Assembly (NCBI RefSeq): GCF_030534315.2
Contig: NZ_CP130558.2
Location: 1,299,501-1,363,500, forward strand
Reading direction: 5' to 3'
DNA: 64,000 bases
Origin: Thermoanaerobacterium sp. CMT5567-10
Lineage (GTDB): Bacteria > Bacillota > Thermoanaerobacteria > Thermoanaerobacterales > Thermoanaerobacteraceae
Shown: piece after piece, positions 9,492 through 20,106 of the stretch
How positions within the stretch are numbered: position 1 is the first letter of the stretch
How the letters are laid out: each line of letters begins with the position of its first letter
Notes under the pieces: model-generated
Seen by the model: only the letters and a program-made list of their open reading frames with translations
Databases searched by the model: none
Told to the model about the DNA's origin: nothing
Position numbers and translations under genes: made by a program

Positions 9492-10055
9492 TCACTTGCC
9501 ATTTATTAGAAGCATAACTTCTTCTCTTGACCTTTGGTCTGTTTTAAATAAGCCTCGTAAAGCAGATGTAACTGTCTTTGCACCAGGTTTTTTGATACCC
9601 CGCATTGTCATGCAAAGGTGCTCTGCTTCAACGACTACAGCAACACCTAAAGGATTTGCAGCTTTTACAATCGTATCAGCAATCTCGCTGGTAAGCCTCT
9701 CTTGTAGCTGCGGCTTCTTTGCTAAAATGTCAACTATTCTAGCAAGTTTAGAAAGCCCCAGTATCGTCCCTTTCCTTGGAAGGTACGCTACATGTGCCAC
9801 ACCCATAAATGGCAGTAAATGATGTTCGCACATAGAATACATAGGTATATCTTTCACTATGACTATCTCTTGATGCTCATCTTCTTTAAAGGTCTTTATC
9901 ACATCCATCACATCTGTATGAAGTCCTGAAAAAATCTCTTCGTACATTCTTGCAACTCTATCAGGTGTCTCTATAAGTCCTTCCCTTTTTGGGTCTTCTC
10001 CTATAGCCTCAAGTATATCAAATACAGCCTTTTTTATTTTTTCTTTATCAATCAT
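9492..10055 (-). CDS. folE: GTP cyclohydrolase I (type IA)
   Basis: First step of folate synthesis, GTP to dihydroneopterin triphosphate. The 187-aa protein has the GCYH-I signatures [21 protein letters not shown], zinc-ligand region [19 protein letters not shown] (Cys, His), LSKLARIVD and the third zinc ligand in [12 protein letters not shown]. The open frame extends 15 codons upstream, but the GAGGAG ribosome site at 10062-10068 is 6 nt from the ATG at 10053-10055, and the family begins there. It heads the operon folE-folP-folK-PTPS-sfsA. Confidence 0.96.
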   Translation of the reverse strand: MIDKEKIKKAVFDILEAIGEDPKREGLIETPDRVARMYEEIFSGLHTDVMDVIKTFKEDEHQEIVIVKDIPMYSMCEHHLLPFMGVAHVAYLPRKGTILGLSKLARIVDILAKKPQLQERLTSEIADTIVKAANPLGVAVVVEAEHLCMTMRGIKKPGAKTVTSALRGLFKTDQRSREEVMLLINGK

Positions 10056-10185
10056 CGCCATGCTCCTCAAATAGAACTTGTTTTTATACAAATATATCAT
10101 TTTTTAGATTTGTATACAAGTATTAGTGTTATAAAACTGCTTTCTAAATCATACGAATATTTGTTTGTAAATTAATTTAAAAATA

Positions 10186-10209
10186 AAAACGGCTCCTGAG
10201 AACCGTTTT
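10186..10209 (-). terminator. Terminator of the greA-lysS operon
   Basis: The AAAACGG/CCGTTTT stem with a GC-rich loop is followed by T-rich sequence on the minus strand, just past lysS. Confidence 0.8.
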
Positions 10210-10231
10210 ATGCGTTTGCATTTACAATAAT

Positions 10232-11767
<1,536 letters not shown>

Positions 11768-12241
11768 TTATTTGTGTATTTCTAGCACTTTGAGTTTTAT
11801 TATACCTGCCGGCACTTCTACACTGACTGTATCTCCCACTTTTTTACCTAAAAGTGCCTTACCTATAGGTGATTCATCAGATATCTTGTTGTTCATAGGA
11901 TCTGCTTCAGTAGAACCTACTATTGTATATTCTGTTTCTTCTTTAAAATCCTCATCATAAACTTTTACAGTGCAGCCTACGCTTACTTTGTCGATAGCGA
12001 TATCCTCTTCATCGATGACTTGAGCATTTCTAAGCATGGCCTCTATTGTAGCTATTCTTCCTTCAATAAATGCTTGCTCATTTTTTGCTTCATCGTACTC
12101 AGAATTTTCACTTAGATCTCCAAATGCACGGGCTTGCTTTATTTTTTCTGCAACTTCAGGTCTTTTTACGGACTTCAGATAGTCTAACTCCTCTTCTAAT
12201 TTTTTTAAACCATCATAAGTTAAAATCACTTGCTTACCCAT
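11768..12241 (-). CDS. greA: Transcription elongation factor GreA
   Basis: Stimulates transcript cleavage by backtracked RNA polymerase. The 157-aa protein has an N-terminal coiled coil ([36 protein letters not shown] in part) with the acidic tip [12 protein letters not shown], then a C-terminal FKBP-like domain ([30 protein letters not shown]). The frame extends upstream, but AAAGGAG at 12248-12254 and family length fix the ATG at 12239-12241. It heads the greA-lysS operon. Confidence 0.97.
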   Translation of the reverse strand: MGKQVILTYDGLKKLEEELDYLKSVKRPEVAEKIKQARAFGDLSENSEYDEAKNEQAFIEGRIATIEAMLRNAQVIDEEDIAIDKVSVGCTVKVYDEDFKEETEYTIVGSTEADPMNNKISDESPIGKALLGKKVGDTVSVEVPAGIIKLKVLEIHK

Positions 12242-12314
12242 ATTGCCAATCTCCTTTATAACAATTTTGTATTTTATTCTATGTTTAAGCCGTATCATTT
12301 ATGATAATATTAAT

Positions 12315-12345
12315 ACACAAGCACTGCTTTATGCAGTGCTTGTGT
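12315..12345 (-). terminator. Hairpin after the acyl-ACP-reductase-like gene
   Basis: A perfect 13-bp stem ACACAAGCACTGC / GCAGTGCTTGTGT. The T tract is weak on either strand, so it may be a terminator or a transcript-end stabiliser between greA and the converging transcript boundary. Confidence 0.6.
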
Positions 12346-12396
12346 CTATATTTTCATGTGGAATATTATAAAACAGTTTACAAATAAAGTCAAGTA

Positions 12397-13491
12397 CTAT
12401 ACAGTGCTAAATCTATTTCCTTTTAATCGCCTTGCAGCATTCTTTCTGACATTTTCTATAGTTTCCTCTGATACAGCTCTTTCAAAGCTTCTAAATCCTC
12501 CCAATTTAAAACCATGCTTTTTAGCCAATTTTGAAATTGTATCTACCTGTTCAACAGTCAAGTCTCTCCCTAATGAATAGTTTTCTATTCTACCTTCCAT
12601 TGCAAGTATCATAGTCTCTGCCATACAGGCATAGCTAGTCTTTGGCGGAAATCCAAAATTGAAGTGGAAGTCCACATCTCCAGGTACCTCTACAACACCA
12701 CCTTCAATAACTAAGACGTCATCTCTTGCATCAGCAACTTCTTTTGATACATCTCTAGGCCTTGCCACATCACAGACGACAGCACCAGGCTTTAAGTATT
12801 CAGGTCTTATGACGGTATCAACAGCACTTGTAACTGTCACAACTATGTCTGCTGTCTTTAATGCGTCTTTAACGTCAGATGTGACTCTTGCAGCCATACC
12901 TGTCTTTTCTAAAAGATATTTGCTGAAATCCTCCAACTTTTGCTTATTTCTCGCCACCAACGTCATGTACTTGGCTTCTCTGGAAAGTATCTCAGCACAT
13001 ACTTTCCCTATAGAACCTGTAGCACCTATGACCACGACCTCTGAATCCCTTATATCCTTTCCCATAAGTTCAGCAGCTTTTTTTGTGCCTTCTATTGCTG
13101 TAGCAATTGTGTAGCTGTTGCCTGTCGTTACAGCAATATTAAGGTTTTTTGCGACTGTAATTCCCGCATCACCAACAACAGACGTCAAAGCACCTAACCC
13201 TACAATTTCAGCTCCTAAATTTTCTGCTATCTTACCTGCTTTTATAATTTTTTTCATGACGTAGTCTTCAGGAAGGCTCATCATTTGATTAGAAATAAGC
13301 GGTACTGCCACAAAATAACCTTCTGTCTCAGCGTACTTGCTTTTTACACCTGTTATCTCTGATACTTTAAGAGGCGGCAGCATTTTTGTAAATCCCTCTA
13401 CAAACTTTCTAGGCAATTTGTTCATAATTTTAAATTTTCTGCTGACATCTTCATATTCAATTGGATGTATTATAAAAGCGAACTTGTGCAC
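12397..13491 (-). CDS. Long-chain acyl-ACP reductase-like dehydrogenase
   Basis: The 364-aa protein resembles the cyanobacterial acyl-ACP reductase (AAR) family, COG5322-like. Shared landmarks are GLGALTSVVGDAG, the Rossmann motif VVIGATGSIGKVCAEIL (about 154-170), LVARNKQKLE, VIEGGVVEVPGDVDF, and SYACMAETMILAMEG, whose Cys289 aligns with the acyl-thioester cysteine of AAR. Known AAR reduces acyl-ACP to fatty aldehyde with NADPH. Whether this homologue makes aldehydes is not established. A GTG start at 13489-13491 has a GAAAGG site about 9 nt upstream; the ATG nine bases earlier is too close. It is the last gene of a three-gene operon. Confidence 0.75.
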   Translation of the reverse strand: MHKFAFIIHPIEYEDVSRKFKIMNKLPRKFVEGFTKMLPPLKVSEITGVKSKYAETEGYFVAVPLISNQMMSLPEDYVMKKIIKAGKIAENLGAEIVGLGALTSVVGDAGITVAKNLNIAVTTGNSYTIATAIEGTKKAAELMGKDIRDSEVVVIGATGSIGKVCAEILSREAKYMTLVARNKQKLEDFSKYLLEKTGMAARVTSDVKDALKTADIVVTVTSAVDTVIRPEYLKPGAVVCDVARPRDVSKEVADARDDVLVIEGGVVEVPGDVDFHFNFGFPPKTSYACMAETMILAMEGRIENYSLGRDLTVEQVDTISKLAKKHGFKLGGFRSFERAVSEETIENVRKNAARRLKGNRFSTV

Positions 13492-13516
13492 GTTAATCAT
13501 CCTTTCAACAAAATAT

Positions 13517-14446
13517 TTACTTTTCCACGGAGGCTTTTTCACCGTTTAAATATTCTACTCTTGGCTCAAAGCCAATCCTATCAAGAAGCATGTTGTAATC
13601 CTCTGGTTTCATTTCAGACGGGCTTTTACCAGATAGGGATACAAGTACAGCCTCCATTACATTTGTGCCAAAGGACCTTCCATTGAGATTTGGTGTAGTT
13701 GTAATAAGAAGTTTAACACCTCTATCTTTAAGCATCTTTACATCATCTTTTGTTACCGTATTTGTTACTATTATTTTATCTTTTAAATCCTCAGGCATGT
13801 ACTTTTTAACAAATAAATAGTCGCCAGCTATTATGTCAGCTCCTTTATAGAATTTTTCATATTTTCTGCTGTCTATCGAGAGTTGCTTATCGCCAGTTGG
13901 ATACAACATCTCAAACGGCATTTTGACTATTATAGGGGCTATAATCGCTGCTAAACCGTAAAGAAGTTTTAGAGAATGAAGCGGGATTGACAAACCTAAA
14001 GCAAATATAATATCTCCAAGAGTCAAGTCAGCACCGTATTCATGAAATGTCTGTGTCATGCCAAACCTATCCATAGCACTTACTATGAGGACTTTTTTAC
14101 CTCTTATGTCAACAATGTTTTTGTCATGTATGTATTTTATTACCCTCCTCTCAAGTGTATTCTTAAGGCCAGAGCCGTCTACAATAGGTGATTTTTTAGC
14201 AGCATTTTTAAGCGGAACTGCATCTTTTATGACATATCTTCTCTCACCAGCATATAGATAAAGGTCTATTCCACCCATGCCGAATGCATCAACTTTTCCA
14301 TCCAGTTCTTTTATAAGCTCTATTGCTTTCTTCATATCCCCGTCTGTACCGATTCTTTCGATTATAAATTTTTCTCCCAATATCTCGGTCTCAACTTTAT
14401 TATTTCTAGTAGAAGAACCTATACTTACACTGACTACTCTTTTCAC
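13517..14446 (-). CDS. Conserved protein, quinate-5-dehydrogenase-like annotation
   Basis: The 309-aa protein begins KRVVSVSIGSSTRNNKVE and shows GMGGIDLYLYAGERRYVIKDA, KVLIVSAMDRFGMTQTF and LITTTPNLNGRSFGTNVMEA. Homologues in thermophilic Firmicutes are often labelled quinate 5-dehydrogenase, but I see no clear Rossmann GxGxxG and would not trust that name. It sits between an HTH regulator (4 bases upstream) and the acyl-ACP-reductase-like gene (25 bases downstream), so the three probably act together. A role in handling an acyl or fatty-aldehyde substrate is inference from context only. Confidence 0.7.
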   Translation of the reverse strand: MKRVVSVSIGSSTRNNKVETEILGEKFIIERIGTDGDMKKAIELIKELDGKVDAFGMGGIDLYLYAGERRYVIKDAVPLKNAAKKSPIVDGSGLKNTLERRVIKYIHDKNIVDIRGKKVLIVSAMDRFGMTQTFHEYGADLTLGDIIFALGLSIPLHSLKLLYGLAAIIAPIIVKMPFEMLYPTGDKQLSIDSRKYEKFYKGADIIAGDYLFVKKYMPEDLKDKIIVTNTVTKDDVKMLKDRGVKLLITTTPNLNGRSFGTNVMEAVLVSLSGKSPSEMKPEDYNMLLDRIGFEPRVEYLNGEKASVEK

Positions 14447-14450
14447 TGAA

Positions 14451-14984
14451 TCATCTCCTTAAGGTATTTAAAATGTCTGAAATCAGCTCTGGCTTTACGT
14501 AGACATCCTCTGTAAGAGGTGAATGCCCAATGTTGACGCATATCACTTCTTTGTCAAATATGGCTTCCATCAAATTTGTCCTTTTATCAGAGCCGAGGAA
14601 TATTATCGTATCATAAGACTGTACCTTTGCGATTACATCCATAACCATGTTAAATAGTTCTGCACCTGTCATCTTATCTGCAATTCCAAGACGCTCTTTT
14701 TCAGATAAAAGCAAAATAAAGTCGATCCCGTAGTCTTTTAACAGTTTTTCAATTTCATTCTTATTTTTAATTGGAAATCCTATTACTGCAATGTTACCGC
14801 CTTTTCTCACCTCACCTATATATTCAAGCCGTGATATAAAACTCCTGTCTACTTTGAATTTTGATGCTGTCTCCTGCTGCGAAAAGCCATTTACTCTCAT
14901 TTCAATCATTTTATCTATTGTATTGTGCAACTTTTTAGTGTTTATAATCTTCTCGCCGATCTTTACAAAATCCATATTAACCAT
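14451..14984 (-). CDS. HTH transcriptional regulator of the acyl-ACP-reductase-like operon
   Basis: The 177-aa protein carries an N-terminal helix-turn-helix (about 33-55, NGFSQQETASKFKVDRSFISRLE), followed by an alpha/beta domain with GGNIAVIGFPIKN, DFILLLSEKERLG and DTIIFLGSDKRTN, which might bind a ligand. It is the first gene of the operon with the 309-aa protein and the AAR-like dehydrogenase. A 13-bp perfect inverted repeat lies between its promoter and its ribosome site, so autoregulation is likely. The ligand is unknown. Confidence 0.8.
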   Translation of the reverse strand: MVNMDFVKIGEKIINTKKLHNTIDKMIEMRVNGFSQQETASKFKVDRSFISRLEYIGEVRKGGNIAVIGFPIKNKNEIEKLLKDYGIDFILLLSEKERLGIADKMTGAELFNMVMDVIAKVQSYDTIIFLGSDKRTNLMEAIFDKEVICVNIGHSPLTEDVYVKPELISDILNTLRR

Positions 14985-14993
14985 CCTTTATGT

Positions 14994-15049
14994 GCACAAT
15001 TTGTGCTCATACTAATTATAATTCTACTACTTACTGGCATATATTTCAA
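14994..15049 (-). promoter_or_regulatory. Promoter and candidate operator of the HTH operon
   Basis: On the minus strand TTGAAA (15044-15049) and TAGAAT (15021-15026) are 17 bp apart. The perfect inverted repeat GCACAA-T-TTGTGC at 14994-15006 begins about where transcription should start and ends before the AAAGG ribosome site, an ideal repressor position. Confidence 0.65.
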
Positions 15050-15079
15050 GATGATTTTAAGATAAATGAAGAAAAGTCT

Positions 15080-15304
15080 TCATTTACCCCATATTTTTTC
15101 TATTGGCTTTATAAGCATTTCAATTATCTTATTCGTTGCAGTGATTTTTACATCAAAAGCTACAAGCAAATTAAGTGTGTATCCGATTGCAACAAGTATA
15201 AAAAATACTACAACTTCTTTTATTTTTTTCTTCTTTATAAGCCCAGGTACTTCAATGAATATTATTATTAAAAATATAATCGTAACTCCTAATGCATTTA
15301 ACAT
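15080..15304 (-). CDS. Small membrane protein of the germination operon
   Basis: A 74-aa protein beginning MLNALGVTII with two predicted membrane segments (about 3-20 and 29-50) and a basic loop (KKKKIKE) between. The frame can open five codons upstream at the gerC-type stop, but GAGAGG lies 7 nt before the ATG at 15302-15304. Small two-segment proteins of this kind sit at the end of gerA-type operons (GerD- or YhcO-like accessory class) in Firmicutes; the function is unknown. It directly follows the Ger(x)C gene. Confidence 0.65.
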   Translation of the reverse strand: MLNALGVTIIFLIIIFIEVPGLIKKKKIKEVVVFFILVAIGYTLNLLVAFDVKITATNKIIEMLIKPIEKIWGK

Positions 15305-15318
15305 AATTAACCCTCTCA

Positions 15319-16488
15319 TTACCTCGGTTGAATAGGCTTTGATGTAAGTCCTGACCTCTTTAGGGAAGCTTTTACGCTTACATTAATTTTTACATTTGGA
15401 TAAATTTCATTCCATCTATCCTTTATCTTCTCCCACACTTTAGGATATTTTTCTTGAAGTTTCTGTCCAAATCCTATGGAGTCAACTTTATACTTCTTTT
15501 GTATTGCATTTAGTGCATCTTCAATTTCGCTTTTGACTTTCTGCTCCTGTAGGTCTTCAAGGCTTTTTATCATCTTAAGCTCTGTAAGATTGTACATAGC
15601 ATCTTGCTCAGTCATATTTGATTCAAAATTGATTTTTACATCGAAAGAAACATCATCACCGTTAACTTTCGGTATAATGCTGGACTTTGCTTTTATGACT
15701 GTAAATGTAATATGTGTTTTATCACCTTTAGGTCCTTTATCGATGACAAGTGATGTATTCTTAATGAAGTTATCCATCCACATTATTCCTTTCGTCTGCT
15801 CTTCTGATAAAAATCCAATCATCTTGTCGTTTTTAAATGCAGCAGCACCTACAAACCTTGCATGCTGTGGTTTACCATCCTTTTTTACAATTTCCAGCCT
15901 TCCAACTATAGGCTGCACTTCCTCTGTCTCAAGTGTCTCAACAAAATGGTTTACGTCACAGACATAACCTGACGATGTATTTCTCTGATTTTGAATCATA
16001 CCTAAAATTTCCTTATATGGGTACTTCTCAACGTTTTTTGACAACTTCATAAGGTCATCAAGTGTACCACCTGTAACAACCACCAAATACGATGTCCTCC
16101 TAAACTCAGGATTCCTCGTGATGAAATCCAGCATACTGTATATGCCAGATCTTGCAAGGTTTTCCCCTATAAAAATTATTTCATTGTGCTGAAGAAAAAG
16201 CGTCCTTGAAAGCTCTGTATTAAAATTTGCAAACGCTTTTGCAAAATCAACTCCTCTAGAGCTATATACTTCATATGGTTTTCCTGCTGCAGCACCTCCT
16301 CCACCGCCTCCTGAACTTGTTGCTAAATTGGCTGGCTTCAAAACTTGGACAGTAATGTTGCACATTTTATCTTTATCTATATCCATGCCTATACCCTGTA
16401 CAAATGAAAGCTCGTTTATCTCTCTCTTATCCCAACATCCTGTAAGAAGCAGCGACAATATTATTAACAATGACAAAACTTTTTTCAT
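15319..16488 (-). CDS. Spore germination lipoprotein, Ger(x)C family
   Basis: C subunit of a gerA-type nutrient germinant receptor, anchored in the inner spore membrane. The 389-aa protein has a lipoprotein signal ending in LSLLLTGC (lipobox Cys17) followed by the family start WDKREINELSFVQGIGMDID. Further family features are the Gly-rich loop after residue 58, SRTLFLQHNEIIFIGENLARSGIY and the C-terminal domain with IQKKYKVDSIGFGQKLQEKYP. It lies 34 bases after the A subunit on the minus strand. Confidence 0.93.
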   Translation of the reverse strand: MKKVLSLLIILSLLLTGCWDKREINELSFVQGIGMDIDKDKMCNITVQVLKPANLATSSGGGGGGAAAGKPYEVYSSRGVDFAKAFANFNTELSRTLFLQHNEIIFIGENLARSGIYSMLDFITRNPEFRRTSYLVVVTGGTLDDLMKLSKNVEKYPYKEILGMIQNQRNTSSGYVCDVNHFVETLETEEVQPIVGRLEIVKKDGKPQHARFVGAAAFKNDKMIGFLSEEQTKGIMWMDNFIKNTSLVIDKGPKGDKTHITFTVIKAKSSIIPKVNGDDVSFDVKINFESNMTEQDAMYNLTELKMIKSLEDLQEQKVKSEIEDALNAIQKKYKVDSIGFGQKLQEKYPKVWEKIKDRWNEIYPNVKINVSVKASLKRSGLTSKPIQPR

Positions 16489-16522
16489 AAAAAATGCCTC
16501 CCCAAAAATTTGAGGTTAGTGA

Positions 16523-18043
16523 TTAACTTCTTGAATAATTTTGCCTCTTGACATTTTTGCCTGCTACTTTATGAGGTCTAAATATCTTTGCCCACCATGG
16601 TATCCTTATAAATACATCATTAAGTTCTCTTGTATTGCTAGGTGCAAACGGTGAAAGATAAGGCACACCAAAGGATTCCAATGATGCTAAATGTGCCAAT
16701 ATCATCATAAGTGCCATAATAATGCCAAAAAAGCCAAGTGTACCTCCCACAATCAGCATGGCAAATCTCAAAAGTCTAAAAGTTATTGCTATATTAAATG
16801 CAGGTATTGAAAATGATGCTATACCTGTCAGTGCCACAACGATTACCGTTGCAGCTGATACTAATCCTGCCTGAACTGCCGCTTGACCAATGACAAGAGC
16901 TCCTACTATACTTACAGCTTGACCTACCTGCATCGGAAGCCTTATTCCTGCTTCTCTCAATATTTCAAAGAAAAACTCCATTAGGAAAGCCTCCATAAGG
17001 GTCGTAAACGGTACTCCTTCCCTTTGTGCAGCAATAGAAATCGCAAGAGGAGACGGTATCATCTCTTGATGGTACGTCACAGCGGCTACGTAAATCGATG
17101 GCAGAGTAAGAGACATAAGCATCGCTGCAAGTCTGAGAATCCTGAACAGCGTCGATATATAATACCTCTCGTAGTAGTCCTCTGCTGACTGAAAAAATTG
17201 AACGAAAATTGTTGGAACTACAAGGACCTCAGGAGAACCATCTGATATGATAGCTACTCTACCCTCCAGCAATTCCGCTGCAATTTTATCAGGCCGCTCT
17301 GAATGCTCTATCTGAGGAAATGGTGAAAACGGATTGTCCTCTATCATCTCTTCTAGATATCCGCTGTCAATAATTCCATCAATATCTATTTTGTTAAGTC
17401 TCTTTTTCACCTCTTCTACAACTTCGTCTTTTGCCACATCTTTAATGTATGCTATTGCAACGTCTGTCTTTGTATACTTCCCAATTTTTAAACTTTCTAT
17501 TACGAAATTCGGATTTTTTATCCTTCTTCTAAGCATTGAAGTATTAACTCTAAGTGTCTCTACAAACGCCTCTTTGGGCCCTCTTACAACAGCCTCTGTC
17601 GTTGATTCAGCAATACTCCTTTGTTCCCATCCTTTAGTGCTTATTACGATAGATTTATCGACACCATCAACAAAAACAGGCGTATCGCCGTCTAAAATCC
17701 TTTCTACGACATTCCCAAACTTCTCCTCTTCTTTTATGTCTGCTGTAGTTATGAAGTAATTTAAAAGGGACTCGTAGACGCTTTTTTTGCTTAAATAATT
17801 ACCGTCTAATTTTCTGCTTTCCAGTGTGATAGGCTCCATTATATTGTTGTTTATAAGTGCCTTATCCACAAGCCCGTCGACACACACCAAAAAGCCTTTT
17901 ACCTTTTTTTCTCCTATCCTGAATTCCCTGAAAATCACATCGCCACTTTGCTTTAATAGCGTCTTTAATACTTCTAAATTTTTGTCTATATCATCGTATA
18001 AATTCATGTCTTTATAATTTTCTATTAAAAAAGTTCTATCCAT
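16523..18043 (-). CDS. Spore germination protein, GerA-type A subunit
   Basis: A subunit of a germinant receptor. The 506-aa protein has the N-terminal cytoplasmic domains (about 1-270) with family motifs GDTPVFVDGVDKSIVISTKGWEQRS and VVRGPKEAFVETLRVNTSMLRRR in part, then about five membrane segments between 290 and 470 (RILRLAAMLMSLTLPSIYVA, AALVIGQAAVQAGLVS type stretches). The C-terminal tail is cytoplasmic. Genes for the C subunit and a small membrane protein follow; the B subunit is divergent on the plus strand 98 bases away. Confidence 0.94.
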   Translation of the reverse strand: MDRTFLIENYKDMNLYDDIDKNLEVLKTLLKQSGDVIFREFRIGEKKVKGFLVCVDGLVDKALINNNIMEPITLESRKLDGNYLSKKSVYESLLNYFITTADIKEEEKFGNVVERILDGDTPVFVDGVDKSIVISTKGWEQRSIAESTTEAVVRGPKEAFVETLRVNTSMLRRRIKNPNFVIESLKIGKYTKTDVAIAYIKDVAKDEVVEEVKKRLNKIDIDGIIDSGYLEEMIEDNPFSPFPQIEHSERPDKIAAELLEGRVAIISDGSPEVLVVPTIFVQFFQSAEDYYERYYISTLFRILRLAAMLMSLTLPSIYVAAVTYHQEMIPSPLAISIAAQREGVPFTTLMEAFLMEFFFEILREAGIRLPMQVGQAVSIVGALVIGQAAVQAGLVSAATVIVVALTGIASFSIPAFNIAITFRLLRFAMLIVGGTLGFFGIIMALMMILAHLASLESFGVPYLSPFAPSNTRELNDVFIRIPWWAKIFRPHKVAGKNVKRQNYSRS

Positions 18044-18141
18044 AAAACCATCTCCAAATTTATTATTCCAAAAACTTATGTGGAATATAATAAATGATTA
18101 AAACAAATAATATTTTATATAAAGTTATAAAGGAGTAGAAT

Positions 18142-19278
18142 ATGTTCAGAAATTTATTGAGTTTTGAAGCAACAACAGAAAAAAAAATCTCCCCTAAGCA
18201 ATTCATATACTTGATAGTATCAGTCGTATTGTCTACAGCCACAATATTCTTGCCGTCTATTGTTGCATCAAAAGCTGAACAAGATTCATGGATATCGGTA
18301 ATATTAGCCGCAGGATTCAGCATGCCTGTATTCTGCCTTTACTATGGCATATCCAATATGTTTAAATACAAAACTGTATTCTCTTTTTTGGAAGACATAT
18401 TCGGTAAAATTCTGGGGAAAATAATCGCATTTTTCTATCTTCTATTTTTTATTCATTTAACCGCAATAGTAATTAGGGAACTTTATGAAATCATGCGAAG
18501 CGCATTTATGCCTAAAACACCGCCTATAGTATTTTCATTCGTATTGATGATTGTCGCTTCATACGCCATTACAAAGGGGTTTATTGCAATTGCCAGAATG
18601 AATGAAGTTGTATTTCCTTTGGGCATGGGGCTTTTAGGATTTGTCATTTTTTTCTCAATGCCATATATAAAAATGGAGAACTTCCTTCCTGTATTGGCAA
18701 ATGGGTTTTTGCCTCCCATAAAGGGATCTTTTCCATTAACTTCATGGATGCTGGAAAGTGTAATAATATTAGCTATATTCCCACACATCTCTGATAGCAA
18801 AAAAGTCTTAAAGAGCGGCATTATCTCCCTGATTTTTATTTCTTTCGCGCTTTTACTTGGTGTACTGGCCATAGGCATTTTTGGCTCTAAGACTACTGCC
18901 GATTTTAAATTTACTGCACTGGAAATGACTCGTACTATAAGACTTAGCAGTTACTTTGCTAGACTTGATTCAATGATAATGGCTGTATGGATAGAAGGAA
19001 TATTTATGAAAATAACAATATTTTTGTATATAATTGTAAAAGGATTTTCTGATATATTTAATTTCGATGATTATAGATTTGATGTGCTTCCAATTGCATC
19101 AATAATGGTTCCTATGTCTATATTTATATCTACAAATATAGATGAATTATACAATTTCTTAAAAGATAAATTCTTTTACGAGACGGTGATTTTCGAGGTC
19201 ATTTTGCCTTTATTTATATTTCTTGTTGCAAAAATAAGAAAGCTGGACAAAAAAACAAATGTCCAGCAAAAAAAGTAA
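18142..19278 (+). CDS. Spore germination permease, GerA-type B subunit
   Basis: B subunit (APC-superfamily, germinant-binding) of the receptor. The 378-aa protein has ten predicted membrane segments and begins with the family-type ISPKQFIYLIVSVVLSTATIFLPSIVA, with SFLEDIFGKILGKII and FPLGMGLLGFVIF further on. In most gerA operons A, B and C are co-transcribed; here B is divergently transcribed from A and C. The ribosome site is AAAGGAG. It converges with coaX with no gap between stop codons. Confidence 0.9.
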   Translation: MFRNLLSFEATTEKKISPKQFIYLIVSVVLSTATIFLPSIVASKAEQDSWISVILAAGFSMPVFCLYYGISNMFKYKTVFSFLEDIFGKILGKIIAFFYLLFFIHLTAIVIRELYEIMRSAFMPKTPPIVFSFVLMIVASYAITKGFIAIARMNEVVFPLGMGLLGFVIFFSMPYIKMENFLPVLANGFLPPIKGSFPLTSWMLESVIILAIFPHISDSKKVLKSGIISLIFISFALLLGVLAIGIFGSKTTADFKFTALEMTRTIRLSSYFARLDSMIMAVWIEGIFMKITIFLYIIVKGFSDIFNFDDYRFDVLPIASIMVPMSIFISTNIDELYNFLKDKFFYETVIFEVILPLFIFLVAKIRKLDKKTNVQQKK

Positions 19279-20052
19279 TCACACTTTTTCTATGTTTCGC
19301 TCGTATATTATTCTCAGTCCTTCCAAAGTCAGCATATCATTTATAGTATCTATAACTTTTGATTCTTGTGCAATTAGTTTTGCAAGACCACCTGTTGCGA
19401 CGACATAGGCGTTCTCAGCAAATTCCTTTTTCATCTTGTTTGCTATATAATCAACCATGCCAGCATGGCCGTAAATTAAGCCTGACTGCATACTTTCAAC
19501 AGTATTTTTACATATGACTTTTTTAGGTTTTATAAGCTCTATCTTAGGAAGTTTCGCTGTTCTTTGAAACAGTGCATCTGCCGATATGATTAATCCTGGT
19601 GCAATGGCCCCACCTAAATACTCACAGTTCTTTGATACAGCACAAAATGTTGTCGCTGTGCCAAAGTCAATAATTATGACAGGGCCACCATACAATTCAT
19701 ACGCTGCAACAGCATTTACAATCCTATCTGCACCAACTTCTTTTGGATTATCGTATTTTATGTTTATTCCTGTCTTTATGCCGGGACCTACTATTATAGG
19801 ATATACATTGAAATATTTTATAGTCATTGCTTCAAGTGTGTGCATTATAGGAGGCACCACAGATGATATTATAGCTGCATTTATATCGCTTAAATGCATA
19901 TTTCTGTACTCGATAAGCTGTTTTATCAATATTCCATATTCATCTGACGTCTTTGTCTTGTCTGTGGCGATTCTAAATGAATATAAAAGCTTCTTTCCGT
20001 CGTACACACCCAATACAATGTTCGTATTTCCTACATCAAAGACAAGCAGCAT
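19279..20052 (-). CDS. coaX: Type III pantothenate kinase
   Basis: Phosphorylates pantothenate in coenzyme A synthesis. The 257-aa protein of the acetate/sugar kinase fold starts [20 protein letters not shown] (phosphate loop), with [27 protein letters not shown] and [10 protein letters not shown]. It is independent of potassium-free type I/II enzymes. It follows the gene for a probable pantothenate ECF S component, so uptake and first phosphorylation would be coupled, although the S-component frame is interrupted here. Confidence 0.96.
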   Translation of the reverse strand: MLLVFDVGNTNIVLGVYDGKKLLYSFRIATDKTKTSDEYGILIKQLIEYRNMHLSDINAAIISSVVPPIMHTLEAMTIKYFNVYPIIVGPGIKTGINIKYDNPKEVGADRIVNAVAAYELYGGPVIIIDFGTATTFCAVSKNCEYLGGAIAPGLIISADALFQRTAKLPKIELIKPKKVICKNTVESMQSGLIYGHAGMVDYIANKMKKEFAENAYVVATGGLAKLIAQESKVIDTINDMLTLEGLRIIYERNIEKV

Positions 20053-20083
20053 TCAAATACATTCCTTTCATTTTATTGTTAAA

Positions 20084-20106
20084 GCAGGCAATACGCCTGC
20101 TTTTTT
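20084..20106 (-). other. Hairpin between the S-component gene and coaX
   Basis: GCAGGC / GCCTGC extended by A/T pairs; on the minus strand only three T follow, so partial termination or transcript processing is more likely than full termination. Confidence 0.5.

Noticed and set aside
13517-14446. Authentic quinate 5-dehydrogenase
   Set aside because: No clear Rossmann motif or catalytic Lys/Asp pair is visible and the context does not fit quinate use.
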